A stretch of DNA of 64,000 nucleotides from assembly GCA_018894105.1 (NCBI GenBank), contig CM032127.1, positions 3,381,001-3,445,000 on the forward strand, in the 5' to 3' direction. Shown here piece by piece: positions 1 to 11,208 of the stretch. The notes beneath the pieces were generated by a model, which did not search any database, was not told the origin of the DNA, and worked only from the letters and a program-made list of their open reading frames with translations. Both the position numbers and the translations under genes were made by a program. Position 1 is the first letter of the stretch, and every line of letters begins with the position of its first letter. The stretch is from Jacaranda mimosifolia. Lineage: Eukaryota > Streptophyta > Magnoliopsida > Lamiales > Bignoniaceae.

Positions 1-379
1 GAAGTTGAAACCTTATATCCCAGATTTCAAATTGGCTTTCGAACATTTCTGCATTCACGCTGGTGGAAGGGCTGTGCTCGATGAATTAGAGAAAAACCTT
101 CAGCTGTCTGATTGGCACATGGAGCCTTCAAGGATGACTCTCTATCGATTTGGCAACACCTCAAGCAGCTCTCTGTGGTATGAATTGGCATATTCAGAAG
201 CCAAAGGAAGGATTAAGAGGGGAGACAGGACCTGGCAGATAGCCTTCGGATCTGGTTTCAAATGTAACAGTGCAGTTTGGAAAGCTCTTAGGACTATTAA
301 TCCGGCAAAGGAGAAGAACCCATGGGTTAATGAAATTCACCAATTCCCTGTGGAGGTTCCCAAGATCTCTGCTCTCTAA
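1..379 (+). CDS. KCS: 3-ketoacyl-CoA synthase, C-terminal part (5' end outside window)
   Basis: C-terminal about 125 residues of a 3-ketoacyl-CoA synthase, the condensing enzyme of the ER fatty-acid elongase that makes very-long-chain acyl-CoAs for waxes, suberin and sphingolipids. The reading frame is open from base 2 and ends with TAA at 377-379. Two residues of the family's Cys-His-Asn catalytic triad are visible: His in FCIHAGG and Asn in GFKCNSAVW; the Cys lies upstream of the window. The block [16 protein letters not shown] is typical of the family. The end (VEVPKISAL) is short compared with some KCS11-like members that carry a Ser-rich tail. No intron interrupts the visible part. It converges with the H2A.Z gene on the other strand. 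Subfamily assignment (KCS4/9/11/17-like) is from recalled similarity only. Confidence 0.93.
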   Translation, partial: KLKPYIPDFKLAFEHFCIHAGGRAVLDELEKNLQLSDWHMEPSRMTLYRFGNTSSSSLWYELAYSEAKGRIKRGDRTWQIAFGSGFKCNSAVWKALRTINPAKEKNPWVNEIHQFPVEVPKISAL

Positions 380-1342
380 TTCATCTGGTGTAATGTGTGG
401 TTTGGGAGGGTGGAACTAGTACTTAAATTGCAGACAGACTTTTGTCCTCTTTGTATTTGTTTTGTGCTTGACTTCTAGGTGTATTATGCTGCTGCCAATG
501 CAAGGTTACATGGAGAAGGCATTGTTTGTAGGTGCTAGGAATTGCCATATTTGAGAGTCTAGTTTCTAGTAGGCCTCCTGCTGAATTTGTTTTAGCAAGT
601 ATCCCGCGTTCATCAAGATTCATGAGAGGGATCTATTATGTCCTGGAGGTTCCATCACCTTAACAGCAAGGCTAGGCTTCTTGTTTTGACTTTATGGCTT
701 CTTGCGATGGTATTGGTACTTAATGTGTATTAGCTGTATTTGATGTATGTTTCTAATTTATTCATCATCTTCACTTGTAACTGTTGAAGATATAAGCAAT
801 TATTATTTGTGCTTATCTGATGAAATTGCTTCTTGGTTTTAGTCACTTTGGAATGGATTCTTGAATTATAGCCTTCCAAATATCAAAATTATCTTCATGT
901 CAGTCACGTGGGTATAATGGACCTCTTCAAAACAAAAAATTCATGTAGATCTTGGACATTCTGTAGGATATTGGGTGTCCCATCCAACTGGATAGCAAAT
1001 CAAATCCAATACTAACAAATATACCATAAACTAGCAATAACAATTATGGCAAGATGCAATAACTCATATTCTGATCAAACATAATTAACTGCAATCGTGA
1101 CACTGTACCACAATTCACATAAAACAACCAATATGTCCATGCCGCATTGAGTGCATTTATGCAATACATTAGAAATGAAGCCTACGCCCGAAAGTCTCTT
1201 GAACCCTTAAAACAGAATCCAATACCATAAACACAACATCTAAAATTGTAGACAGTCTAAGCCTAAAACCTTAAACCCAACAGCATATGTTCATTGCCAT
1301 CTTACCCCAGAACAACAAAACAATATGAATGGATAGTAAAGT
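380..1342. other. Intergenic/3' UTR space between convergent KCS and H2A.Z
   Basis: Holds the 3' UTR of KCS (roughly to 840, where T-rich sequence and several AATAAA-like strings occur) and, at its right end, the 3' UTR of H2A.Z on the minus strand. No other gene is seen; the short ORF on the minus strand at 423-623 has no recognisable content. Confidence 0.5.
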
Positions 1343-3544
1343 TCATTCCTTGGAGGACTTGTTGATGAGTGACTTGTGTATATGTGGGATCACACCACCA
1401 CCGGCTATGGTTCCTTTAATAAGGGTATCAAGTTCTTCATCTCCACGTATAGCCAGCTGCAGGTGCCGAGGAGTGATACGTTTCACCTTCAAATCCTTAC
1501 TGGCATTTCCAGCCAATTCCAACACTTCAGCAGTTAAGTACTCTAAAATGGCTGCAGAATAGACAGCAGCTGTAGCACCCACTCTTCCATGAGCAGTAAC
1601 TCGTTCCTTCAGGAGTCGATGGATACGTCCAACAGGGAACTACAAGAAAAGAGATAGTTTGTGTTTCCATTATAAAGATATAAAAAGATTAAATCTCTCA
1701 TTTCTCATGAGTGAGACAAGTGAACAGGGGAAAAAAAAAGATACAGAAATTGCTGCAAAGAATCTAAATCCTATTAACATATACCCCCCACAATGCGAGA
1801 AAGAAATTGCAGCAAGCAGGAAACAGGTAAGAAGCATTAACAATCTAAAAACTACTCAACGTCAGAAGCTAGCTAGTTTTTCAATAGAATTACGATGATA
1901 TCCAATCCTGCTACTAGCATCTTCTCTATATTTGTCCGTAGCTATTTTTCCATTCTCCATAACAAGTCACTGGCAGTAAAAAACGGGTAGTTTATGTCAT
2001 TCAAACTATTAGACATCCACATTAAACAAAATTGCACATGGATAGGTTGAGTCACTAACCTCGTGTTTGAAAGGTTAACGAGACTTGAAAATACATATAA
2101 GAGACATCCAAACCTAGGCAATCACCAAGCTAAAACTCTAGTGAGCTTTCAAAGTCAGCCCGAGTGTTCACACCAATAGCTCTTGTAAATCTTTTGACAA
2201 CATTATATATCATTTTTTATTTTATTAAATTAAATTTTTAATTGTTTCATTAATATTCAAATATCTACCATATTTTCGTATGGAGTTCAACAAGATGAAA
2301 CAGAAATATTTTAAGATTGATTCCAAGATTTTATTTCACGCCCAACCTCAATAAGAAGCTTGATTAGCTAAATATGAAAAAAAAAAAAAAAAAAATCTTA
2401 CTACCTGTCTCAGCTCCTTGTTTGCCCCTATGCTCAACCACAATCAGATCCACAGCATTCAAGAAAAATAATATCAGATCCTATATGTGTATCATTATTG
2501 TCGAACTTATTCTTTGCTCCAGAGAAATCGGTCTCTTTTCAAGATTCGAACATCCACCAGACTAATAGGAGCCTAGTTTTGATGATCAACAATTTGTCGA
2601 CAGGAACTCATTTCTAGGTTCAAGAAATTACATGCAGGATACAAGTTTAATTTTTTTAACAAAGATAGATCGAAGTGCACAAGAGAAGCACGATACCGGC
2701 AGCTCTATATGCACTAGCAATTCTGAAATATTCTCTAATGCTATATTTGTGTAAAAGAATAAAGTTCCTAGATTCACATTCAGAAAACTCTCGTGCACCT
2801 TTTGGGTTAATACATGCAAGTTCCCATTCTGAGACCAAATTCCAAGGCCTAGAACAACTGTCTACATCTTGCTATCCATTAACTTGCAGCTTTCAAGATT
2901 ATGAAAGATCAACGGGTTATCCTCTTTCATTAATTTTTTCCAGAACATAAAGATAATGCAAAGTGCAAACTTAGCATTCTTTTTTCTTTCCAGGTATCAA
3001 ATGCTGTACTGTGAGCACTAGACTATACCTAGTTCACAATAATTCTAGAATTCCAAACCGTAATCTGAACTTAATACACATGAAAGCCACGCCAAAAATA
3101 CAGAAAAGGAACCACCAGAAAAAAAAATAACCATTCTTCGTTTTATAGTACGTAACTATCTACAAAAAGTCCCAATACAACTAAAAGGAGAGAATAAAAA
3201 AGATACAGAACCCATAACAAACCTGAACCCCCCACCCCAACCCGCCAAAAGAAATCTAAAAGCCCAAAAACAAGCTAGAAGAACAAAATCCATCACTTCT
3301 AAGCCCATAAAACGGCAAAACTTTGCGATTAACAACGAGATAAGGACGTTAAACAAGGCCCAAACAATAAGAAGAAAAGGAAGCAACAAAAACGGTGGGA
3401 GAATTCGAAGGGATCAGGAGAAAAAACAAAAACCTGAAGTCCAGCACGAGAAGAACGAGAGATGGGTTTCTTCTTATCCTTATCTTTGTCCTTCGACGCT
3501 GGAGTTTTCCCCGTCAACAATCCCTTCGCCCCTTTCCCCGACAT
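1343..3544 (-). CDS. H2A.Z: Histone H2A variant H2A.Z, two exons
   Basis: Complete H2A.Z, 135 aa. Exon 1 is 3544-3434 (37 codons, [18 protein letters not shown]... to SRAGLQ); exon 2 is 1639-1343 ([14 protein letters not shown]... to SLINKSSKE, stop TGA 1345-1343). The donor CAG|GTTTTT and acceptor TTGTAG|TTCCC give an in-frame phase-0 join. H2A.Z marks are the short Lys/Asp-rich N-tail, the GDEELD acidic patch and the C-terminal [12 protein letters not shown]. It replaces H2A in nucleosomes near transcription starts and in temperature- and stress-responsive genes. The single intron is 1,794 bp, large for this family. The right-hand 640 bp of the gene (from 2904) is duplicated at 14525-15168, where exon 2 is missing. 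HTA9/HTA11-like by recall; exact orthology is not tested. Confidence 0.96.
1640..3433 (-). other. Intron 1 of H2A.Z
   Basis: AT-rich 1.8 kb intron. It contains an A17 run near 2375 and the left breakpoint of the tandem duplication (about 2904). The short ORFs at 1659, 2374, 2628, 2675 and 3156 are intronic and have no recognisable content. Confidence 0.85.
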
Positions 3545-3657
3545 TCTGCCTCTTCACACAGATCTAAAAATTGTTCAAAAATTGACAAACAAGAAAACGA
3601 ACGAAAAAGTGAAGTTTCACGGGAGAAGAAGATAATCGAGACCTTTGATAATCGAGT

Positions 3658-3695
3658 ACTTCTCTCTTCTCTCTTCTCTCTTCTCTCTCTCCGAC
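3658..3695 (-). repeat. (TTCTC)n pyrimidine tract in H2A.Z 5' leader
   Basis: Four to five units of TTCTC on the plus strand, GAGAA repeats on the transcribed strand, between the TATA-like box and the ATG. It is shorter in the unit B copy (about 15285-15300). Confidence 0.7.
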
Positions 3696-3719
3696 TGTTT
3701 GGATTGGATTTGGGGTGCT

Positions 3720-4005
3720 TGCTTACTATATTTAATATGTGGGCCAAAGTTACACTAATTTCATATGAATCGGGTCGGATCAAATTAGGATAAGGCCTAT
3801 CATAACATAATGGATAAATTTTAGGAGAGGCCCAATATTCAGTTGGGCCCGAGCATGTTGGGTGGGGCAAAGATAAAGGGGTTGTGGAAATTATGCGGGA
3901 CGGGCGCTTACCAGTTTAGACTATGAGGACGACTAAGGCCCAATATTCTGGATCTCTCTTTTTTGGACAGGGCCTCACCACATTTGGGCCTACCGGCCCA
4001 AAAAG
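3720..4005 (-). promoter_or_regulatory. H2A.Z promoter with TATA-like box and clustered TGGGCY motifs
   Basis: On the minus strand an ATATTAAATATAG TATA-like box lies at 3738-3726, about 185 bp before the ATG. Upstream are about six TGGGCC/GGCCCA motifs (near 3741, 3830, 3844, 3937, 3985, 3994). Such site II elements are known to drive plant genes for proliferation, ribosomes and chromatin. The motifs are seen; the function is inferred. Most are kept in the unit B copy (15350-15560). Confidence 0.6.
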
Positions 4006-4192
4006 TCTCATATATTTCTAAAGTTTTTTTTCTTTTTTCCTTTTTTTCTTTCTTTTTTTTGTTTTTTCCCTAATTCTATCCACATGTAAGGAACTCATTA
4101 AAGTTGGAACTACTGACTTCACACTTTATATTTGAGATTATATTATTGAGTCAAAAACCACTAAGCTCATATATTTCTAGAGGAGGAGAAAC

Positions 4193-4518
4193 TAGGGCTT
4201 CAATCGAGTGTGGGCAAAATTTTCAAGCTCGAGCTCGGCTCGAAAAAAATTCAAGCTCAACTCGATAAAGCTCAAATTGACAAATGAATTGTAAAAAGCT
4301 ACAAGTTCAAGTTTGATCTTGAAATCGAAATGAAAAAATAGTAATATAATATATATTCATTAAAAAATAAAAAAATTAATTATATATTGGCTCGCGAGCC
4401 GGCTCGTGAGTCTTGAGCCTAAATATAGACAGCTCGAAGTCAGCTCCAATTAGAGCTTGAGTTGGCTCAAGCTGGACTCATGAAGCTCACGAGCCGGTTC
4501 GACTCGTTTGCACCCCTA
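4193..4518. mobile_element. hAT-type MITE with GAGCTCG-rich interior (unit A only)
   Basis: 326 bp. An 8-bp TSD GGAGAAAC is present at 4185-4192 and 4519-4526. Imperfect TIRs are TAGGGCTTCAATCGAG on the left and TAGGGGTGCAAACGAG (reverse complement of the right end). An 8-bp TSD with T-A-starting TIRs fits the hAT superfamily. The interior repeats AGCTCGAGCTCGGCTCG-like words in inverted orientation and has no ORF. Unit B lacks it. Confidence 0.8.
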
Positions 4519-4526
4519 GGAGAAAC

Positions 4527-7107
4527 AACTGTTCAAATTTTGAAGGACATTCATTTTCAATTTTGCCACTCTAAGCAAGATCTCAAATTTTTCAGAGAAT
4601 AATATTTGTTTATTTTTTGTATGATACTAATTTTTTAGTGATTTTAGAATATCTATTTAAATTTTTATATAAATAAAAATGCACAATTATTATAAAAATA
4701 GTAATAGTAAAGTATAAGGTGAATGGGTTATAAAATAAATTATAGTCATGAAAACTAAAGATAATAATGAGTCTATTTCGAATATACTATTTGAAAACAC
4801 ACCAAAATAAATAGATATTTGTTTAATAGTATTGATTTTAACATTGATGTTACAAGTAAATCAAAAGCTATTATATGCAAAGGTTAGAAATATTGACATC
4901 CCAAGTTTCAATCTCCTTTAGGATACCTAATATATGTTAGGAAGTTGGGATACCGTTTGCCTATCTACATGAAGTTCAAATTAAAGTATAATCATCCAAA
5001 TAATTCATTCAATTAATTAGGTGTTGCACACTCGGAAATTTTTTCGAGTCTAGAAGGTAAGACTAGCCACATGATACACAAGTTCTTCTTTTTAGATAAA
5101 AAAGTTCAATAAAAATTATATTTTCATGTCTTCTAGAGAGAGTATATATTGAGATTTTACTTCTAGAATTTCCAAAGTCTCGAGCGAATATTTATACCAA
5201 CTTTTGGCAAGTACTTTTTAATTTATTTATTTTTAGTTGAAAAATAGCTGTTTTTAAGTATTTCTAAAAATTAATAGTTATATTTATTTTTAATTCTTTA
5301 AATTTAAAATTTTAAAAAATGAAGTTATAAGTTTAACGCAGCCTGAGGTAATATTTTTTGCAGTTTTTTTTTTTTTTTTTTGGTATTTGTAAATACATGT
5401 TATTTCCCCAATTTCTTTGGTTGACTTTATTACTACGTGCCATGTTTATGTAAATTTCATGTCCCATGTCATTGTTTACGTATTTGTGCAACACGATTCT
5501 ACGGTTCTAGAAATTACCAATATTTTAATTGTTATTAATTAACTCACTCGTACTTGACCAGAAAAAATATTCATGGTAATAAGTAGAGTTTCTAGAGATG
5601 TTGGTGACAGTTGAGATAGTATACTTTGAAAGGTCCCGAAGATGCACGGATATCCCAAAGGTCAAAACGAAAACATAAATATAACTTCAAGATTTTGAAT
5701 TTCAAATTTCTCTCATATATATACAAATAAATATTAACAAGTTAGATTCAGATTGCATATTTTTGAATAAATATTCGGATTCAAAAATAGTTAGATAATA
5801 ATTTGAGTGCATTTATATACACACAGTTTAATATTTGAATTCTGATGAATTCTTAATTTGTGCATATATAAATTTAAGGAAGAAAAAAATGAGGGCAATG
5901 AAGTCTTTTTCCTTGTTTACATGGGGCCATGACAACCATATATTTATTTACGAGCAATTTGATTAAACTTTTGCTTGGGTGTACATTTTAGAGAGCTTTT
6001 AACTTGTGAAAATGATTGGTATATTAAAGAACAAAAATATGGAGTACAATTTTTTATTTTTTATTATTATTTTTTAAATTCTTGACTGGTTATAGTTGTA
6101 TAGGCATAAAATAAAATAAAGATGTTTTCCACATGGAAAATAAACCAATTTCTATTTCTATGTGAAGAATGATCTTGCAATTCATTCAAAGCTCCAAAAG
6201 TAAATTGGTGGATGTCAATTAGTACGAAAGCTAGAACTTTAATATAAAATTCCTTTCAATTTTTATCAAGTAATCTGTGATTCAATAATATAAATCTCCC
6301 ATATATTGTGAGAGGTCGAAAGTTTAATCATAACGAGTTCTTAATATGTATGCGTGTGTATAGGGGAAAAAAAAAGAGTAACAACTAACAATTGAATTCA
6401 ATGTGCCCCCACATGGCCAGCTCCCTGGCTCCCTCTAAATATGATTGTCATTTGTCAATAGTTTGACAAGTCCCATGTAATAATGTTCATGTAGCTATAC
6501 GTCTCTTTCTCCTTCTCATCTCCTCTTTTGTTCACTTTTTCTTTTATTATATATGAAAATTTTAACTAAATATGATAGTATTCAAATTTATTATCATATA
6601 TAAAAAATTTAACTAAATAAAGTATTGTTTTGTTTCAATTAAATCGGAAGGTTTTACTTATACCAAAAAAACACTTTAACAAGTCAAAGCAATTAATAAA
6701 TTTATCAAAATCATAAACTCCTTAATGTGAAAATAAGACTTGATATATCATAAATCTGTTAATCGAAGAAATTAAAAAGTGACACACGATCTTATTCCCA
6801 AATACAGCATAACTAATTGATAATGTTTGAATCTATACTATACGTAGAAGATCAAACTCTGTAAGATATTATCCTATTTACATATTTAATAGATAATATT
6901 ATTTTTATAAAAATATTGTAAGAAACGAAAATAATTTATAAATTATATTAAAACTATAACTTTTATTAAAATAAATAAAATTTTATATAATCAAAAACTA
7001 AAATATGAAGATATCCTACCTACTTCGCAACATGCAGCACACAATTCAAACTAAGTGGCCATGACGTAGTTATCACGCATAGTTGCAGCAAAGATTAAAT
7101 CAAAAAG
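4527..7107. other. AT-rich non-coding part of unit A
   Basis: No ORF of note. It is matched in unit B by 16560-17549 and 20201-22085; the Helitron at 17550-20200 interrupts the B copy. A SINE-like element is listed separately at 6268-6375. Confidence 0.6.
6268..6375 (+). mobile_element. tRNA-like SINE remnant (unit A copy)
   Basis: Shows the pattern TTCAATAATATAAATCTCCC, ATATTGTGAGAGGTCGAAAG and GCGTGTGTATA followed by A-rich sequence. The same pattern recurs at 10434-10540, 20783-20890, 26041-26150 and, reversed, 48473-48571. The box spacing resembles a tRNA-derived A box/B box head; no terminal duplication could be read. Confidence 0.5.
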
Positions 7108-7420
7108 GATAGTTCTGTTTGGTTTTATTTTCATCATTTTCAGAATTTGAAAAAATTAGTTAGTGATTGTAATAGATTATATTGGGTATTTGGATAAATT
7201 GTTAGAAAAGTAATGATTATGTTGGGTTTAGTAGATTATAGGTGAAAAGAAATAAAAATAATAAAATGAAGAGAGAAAATATATAAATGATTGAAAAATA
7301 TGTTTTCAAAATAAAAATAAAAATAATATTAAGTGTAAATATGTAAAAAATAATATTTTTTTTATTTTTAAATACTAAAAAATATGAAAACGAGGTATGA
7401 AAATGAAACCAAACTGGCAG
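7108..7420. mobile_element. MITE of the GTTTGGTTTTATTTTCA family (unit A)
   Basis: Left end CTGTTTGGTTTTATTTTCA, right end GAAAATGAAACCAAACTGG, forming inverted termini around an AT-rich centre without ORF. A counterpart at 22087-22375 shows that it predates the duplication. Family members with readable edges are flanked by TTA/TAA, which is PIF/Harbinger (Tourist)-like. Confidence 0.7.
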
Positions 7421-7674
7421 ACTGTTCTAATCATTGAAGAGTTGGCTCCTGCCTGTCTGATCCATCCGATCCCATTGACTTGGTCCTTCAATTTCTAGAT
7501 TGTCGTACGGTGTGTGAAGCTTCCACTGTCACAGACTCACAGTACCTTCCAATCTGCGCCGTCGATTGGGCTAATTACGATGCAACTCGCTACATTTCCA
7601 ATCAAACTTGCTACATTTCCAAACATAAAGGAAATTTTGATAGCAACTTGGTTCCAAATGCATGCCGTGAGCTC
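7421..7674. other. Unidentified non-repetitive block kept in both duplication units
   Basis: A moderately GC-rich block (CGAGTTGGCTCCTGCC ... GCGCCGTCGATTGGGC) present also at 22381-22632 with few changes. The two short overlapping ORFs here do not keep their frame between the copies, so I do not call a gene. It could be an old promoter or gene remnant. Confidence 0.35.
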
Positions 7675-7925
7675 TAAGGATGTTTGGCTAAATTCGAATT
7701 ATACTAATAAGTTATTAAAGTATTTAGATTATATAAAATTTTAAAATTAATAAAATATTTATAATCATAATTTTATAATTGAAATCAAAAAAGTTTATTA
7801 AAATTTTAAAAATAAATTAGCATCTCTTTTAAAGGATTAATGACAATTTCCTGGTATTTTATAAGCTTTTAAATATCTTATAAAATATTTTGAAAAGTTT
7901 ATAAATTCATCCAAATATCCTCTTA
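7675..7925. mobile_element. Tourist-like MITE (unit A copy)
   Basis: Left end AGGATGTTTGGCTAAATTC; right end, read inverted, GAGGATATTTGGATGAATTT; flanked by TAA/TTA. AT-rich interior, no ORF. Counterpart in unit B at 22633-22883. Confidence 0.65.
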
Positions 7926-7943
7926 ATTTTTTAATAACTTAGA

Positions 7944-8307
7944 GGCCGTTTGGTTTTGTTTCCTGAAGATATTTTCATTTTCTGGTGAAAAAAATAGTAA
8001 AAAATTAGTTATAAGTGCAAGTTTGAAAATGAAATATGGTTTGGATGTTTTATTTAAAATGAAATGATTATATAGGGTTGAAAAATAAAATATATTTGGA
8101 TATTATTGTATTTTTATATTAAAAATCATGCAAATGAGAGTAGAAAAAAATAGAATACAAAAATGAAAAGAGTGTGTAAGCATGTTTGGAAAAAATGTTA
8201 TGAGAATAAAAATATTTATAAAATTAGAAGAAAAATTTATAATTTATAATTTTTATTTTCAAGAATATAAAAATAATGTTTGAAAATAAAACCAAACGAG
8301 CACTTAC
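7944..8307. mobile_element. Tourist-like MITE, TSD TTA (unit A copy)
   Basis: TTA then GAGGCCGTTTGGTTTTGTTT on the left; AAAACCAAACGAGCAC then TTA on the right. Counterpart in unit B at about 22899-23216. It ties the GTTTGGTTTT family to a 3-bp TTA target. Confidence 0.7.
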
Positions 8308-9337
8308 AATTAATCCCAGCTGCTTGCGCACCAGGATTTAAATTCCAGTGGTTAAGCAGCATACATGTTTTTATTAGTAGTTGCCATATTAAATAGCCCA
8401 TATTTCGAATGATAGCGACACCATTCTCATCATTAGAAGGGGGGGTGGGTAAAGTAAAAGGGAAAATGGAAAAGGAATCTTTATTTTGTGCATCTTAATA
8501 TTACTTAATTTTTTTGTCTTTTATTCTATCATTGATTATAGATAAGATCATAATATGCTGGCATCATCTTTTGATCTTATTATATTATCGATGCTTTTAA
8601 AATATCTCAAGTCAAACAAGCTCTTCTCGAAGGAGAGTCATGGAACTTAATTTGATGGGCCAGTGGTACTTCTCCCATCTGTACTTTATTTTTTTTAAAT
8701 TTATACAAAAACATTTATATCTTATAAATATAAATTTTATATGTATAAATGAGAGGATAATACTATTTAATCAATTGATCAATGAATTTGTAGTATTTTT
8801 AAGTAGGCATAATATCAAATTTAAACTTCTTCGATTTTTTAATTAATCATTTGAAAAATAAATTGAACCACTAAAAAAAAAAAAAAAGACATGGACTGGA
8901 GAAAATTAACTTCAATATTTCAACATTAGATCAAAATAGAATTAACAATGTCAGCTTCCTTGGCCTCCAACGATTTTCCCAGCCGAATTCAAAGCCTGCA
9001 AATATAACAGGTTCATCAGTTAGTTTCAAAATGGATTAAATTAAATACAATAAACTTCAACATAAATACAATTTTCTGTAATTTTACAAGCACGCTACTG
9101 TTGAAGAAGTCTGCTCAATAGGCCACACCTTCTCTAGAAAATACATGAATTGGACAAGTTTCAACTTTCATTTCATATATGCAAGAAAGTGTCTTTTTCT
9201 CCTCTGCTTACGTTCATCAGACGTTTAATGGAAGACTGGTTCAACACAGAATATAAACACGAAACTTCCATAGATGAAAACCAATTACTCGTACGTGTGT
9301 AGAATTTATATGCATACGAGAATGTGTATCTATGTAC
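8308..9337. other. 3' flank of the EG45-like gene (unit A)
   Basis: Mostly non-coding and matched in unit B. It includes a block at 8951-8995 (minus strand) that follows a good acceptor (TTTGCAG) and is conserved in B; see the finding on the alternative 3' end. The rest is AT-rich with an A15 run near 8873. Confidence 0.5.
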
Positions 9338-9849
9338 TCACTGTTGAAACTCGATGTTGAGGTAAGGAACCGGGGAATTCGCAATTGTCTGGAAAGCCGC
9401 ATTAGATAAGACAAGGCTAGTTCCCGCCTTGGTGGGCGGGGAAACCGAGGTTTGGGCCCGATCCACGATCTTGACTTGGATAGTCTGGCCCTCTATGCAG
9501 GTCTTCGGCACGGTGGCGCTGATGCATTTCACCAAGTACTGCCGCCCGCAGGCGGCGCCATTGTCCCATATCCCTTCTCCGGCGGCGGCGAAGAGGTTGC
9601 TCGTCGGAAACTGCGACAGATCACTGCCGTAACAGGCGGAAGCTGCAGAAGCAGAAAATTGAAATGGATTTAATTAGCACTATATGTCATCATTTTAAAT
9701 GATGACATTTGGGGTTACATTAACTTACGGGTGTAAGGAGGGATATATTGGCTGGCGGTTCCAATGTCGGCCCGGGAAAACTGAAGTTGCGGCCCGAGGA
9801 GGACGACGACGACGGACAGCCATACGATTAGAAATTCGGGCTTTAACAT
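9338..9849 (-). CDS. EG45-like domain / plant natriuretic peptide-like secreted protein, copy A
   Basis: Small secreted double-psi-beta-barrel protein related to plant natriuretic peptides and blight-associated p12. Exon 1 is 9849-9729 (MLKPEFLIVWLSVV... DIGTASQYIPPYT), exon 2 is 9642-9338; phase-1 join ACACCC|GTAAG ... CTGCAG|CTTCCG gives PPYTPSACYGSDLSQFP. Total 141 aa. Residues 1-27 are a signal peptide, so it should act in the apoplast. Family marks: ACYG, LFAAAGEGIWDNGAACGR, KIVDRA, LNIEFQQ; four cysteines. PNP-like proteins affect water and ion balance and stress responses; that is family knowledge. An in-frame ATG further upstream (near 9990) is rejected because the signal peptide starts at 9849. 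The stop TGA overlaps a GTGAGT donor, so a short third exon is possible. Paralogue at 24944-25458. Confidence 0.88.
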
Positions 9850-10433
9850 CCTAAAATCAAAGCAAGAAAAATTGAATGGAAATAATTCGGTATTGATATA
9901 TTTACACAGTATGTTCAGCCATTTACAACAAATGTACAAGGTATAATATATACTCTGCGATTCCAAGTTAATTTCCGAGTCAACGGGCACCAGCCACCAA
10001 ACGTTGTATTAGGTGTAGGATATCTTACTCCCAATTTTATTTTTTTTTTTCAAAGAAATTGTTATATATTAAGTCTGGTATGAAAGCAATAAATATATAT
10101 TTGTCTAGAATGTATCTGGGTGATATGTAGCGAGTCAAAGAGAATGGCTGTCTGATTAGAATAATCATAAATATAACACGGAAAATAAGTTATCTGTGCA
10201 TGTGACATGATTTATTAGCAAACACAACCAAAACTTGCCTACTCAGATATTGTTCACAATTTACAATTTTTTTTTTCTCATGGAGTAGTTGTTCGTCAAC
10301 TAAGAGCTTTCTCCTATTATTAACCAATAGCCACTGGAAATTATACAGATTACAGCATTTTAGAAATTATTTAATTTAATTAAGATCGGAATCAATTGTG
10401 ACTAAAAACTAACAAACTAGGGTTAATTAATTA
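9850..10433. other. Upstream region of EG45-like copy A
   Basis: AT-rich, matched almost base for base in unit B (25459-26040). It should contain the promoter; I cannot fix a TATA box with confidence. Confidence 0.45.
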
Positions 10434-10540
10434 ATTGTCTGTGCGACACAACGACATAAGTCTCCCACATAACACAGGAGGTCAGGAATTCGAGGCCGAA
10501 CGAATTTTTGATGTACGCGTGTATAAATAAAAGAAAAGGA
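10434..10540 (+). mobile_element. tRNA-like SINE remnant (unit A)
   Basis: ACGACATAAGTCTCCCACAT, GAGGTCAGGAATTCGAGG and ACGCGTGTATAAATAAA in order, like the copies at 6268 and 48473. The unit B equivalent is 26041-26150. Confidence 0.55.
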
Positions 10541-10591
10541 ATTAATTAATTAACTAATTATTAATTAATTGTATTTATATATACAACTGTC

Positions 10592-11200
10592 TAAAGGTGT
10601 TCACGGGTTGGGTCTGGGGGGAAATGAATCCAAATTGATCATTTTTAATTCGTTTGGTTTGGTTCGGGTTTTATGATTTTTAATTTCTGAACCCGAAAAC
10701 CAACCCGATACAGGTTCAAGGAAAAAAAGAAAAGAGAGAGAGGTGGGGGAACAAAAAGAGGAGGAGGAAGAGAAGGAGAAGAATGCATCAGTTGCAATTT
10801 TTTTAATTCTTTAACTAGGGAATTAAGACAATCAAATTATTTGCAAAATATTTATCAAAATTCAAAAGCACACAGTATTGCACAAGAGCACCACAAATCA
10901 TAATTATTATAAATTATCTCCTCCTTTACCCCAAACCATGATTCATAATATAAAATCTCAAATCCAAATCTAAGTTGAACATTAAATATAAATATAAAAA
11001 AAATACTATTTATTTTAATTAAATGGTTGAATCGTGTTGGATCGGATAAGGTAAATGAAAATAAAATTCGAGAACTGAACCAATTGTAATCGGGTTTGAT
11101 CGGATTTAACCCGATCAAACCCAATTACCCGAACCAATTAAATTGGTTCAATTTGGATCATCGAGTTCATCGAATCGGATTGATCCGATGAACACCCCAA
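10592..11200. mobile_element. hAT-type MITE (unit A only, empty site in unit B)
   Basis: 609 bp. Left edge TAAAGGTGTTCACGGGTTGG; right edge inverted TTGGGGTGTTCATCGGAT. 8-bp target duplication CAACTGTC (10584-10591) / CGACCGTC (11201-11208). Unit B has a single CGACCGTC at the same place (about 26195-26202), so this is an insertion after the duplication or a clean loss in B. The minus-strand ORFs inside it have no recognisable content. Confidence 0.82.
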
Positions 11201-11208
11201 CGACCGTC

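Noticed and set aside
3395..3870. 132-aa plus-strand and 118-aa minus-strand ORFs around the H2A.Z start
   Set aside because: Shadows of exon 1, leader and promoter of H2A.Z in other frames.
7480..7744. Two overlapping plus-strand ORFs of 65 and 76 aa
   Set aside because: The frame differs between units A and B (a 1-2 base change near TAATTACGATG/TAATTATAGGATG), and no family is recognised.
9429..9673. Plus-strand ORFs of 67 and 73 aa over the EG45-like exon
   Set aside because: Antisense shadows of exon 2; the minus strand carries the family motifs and splice sites.
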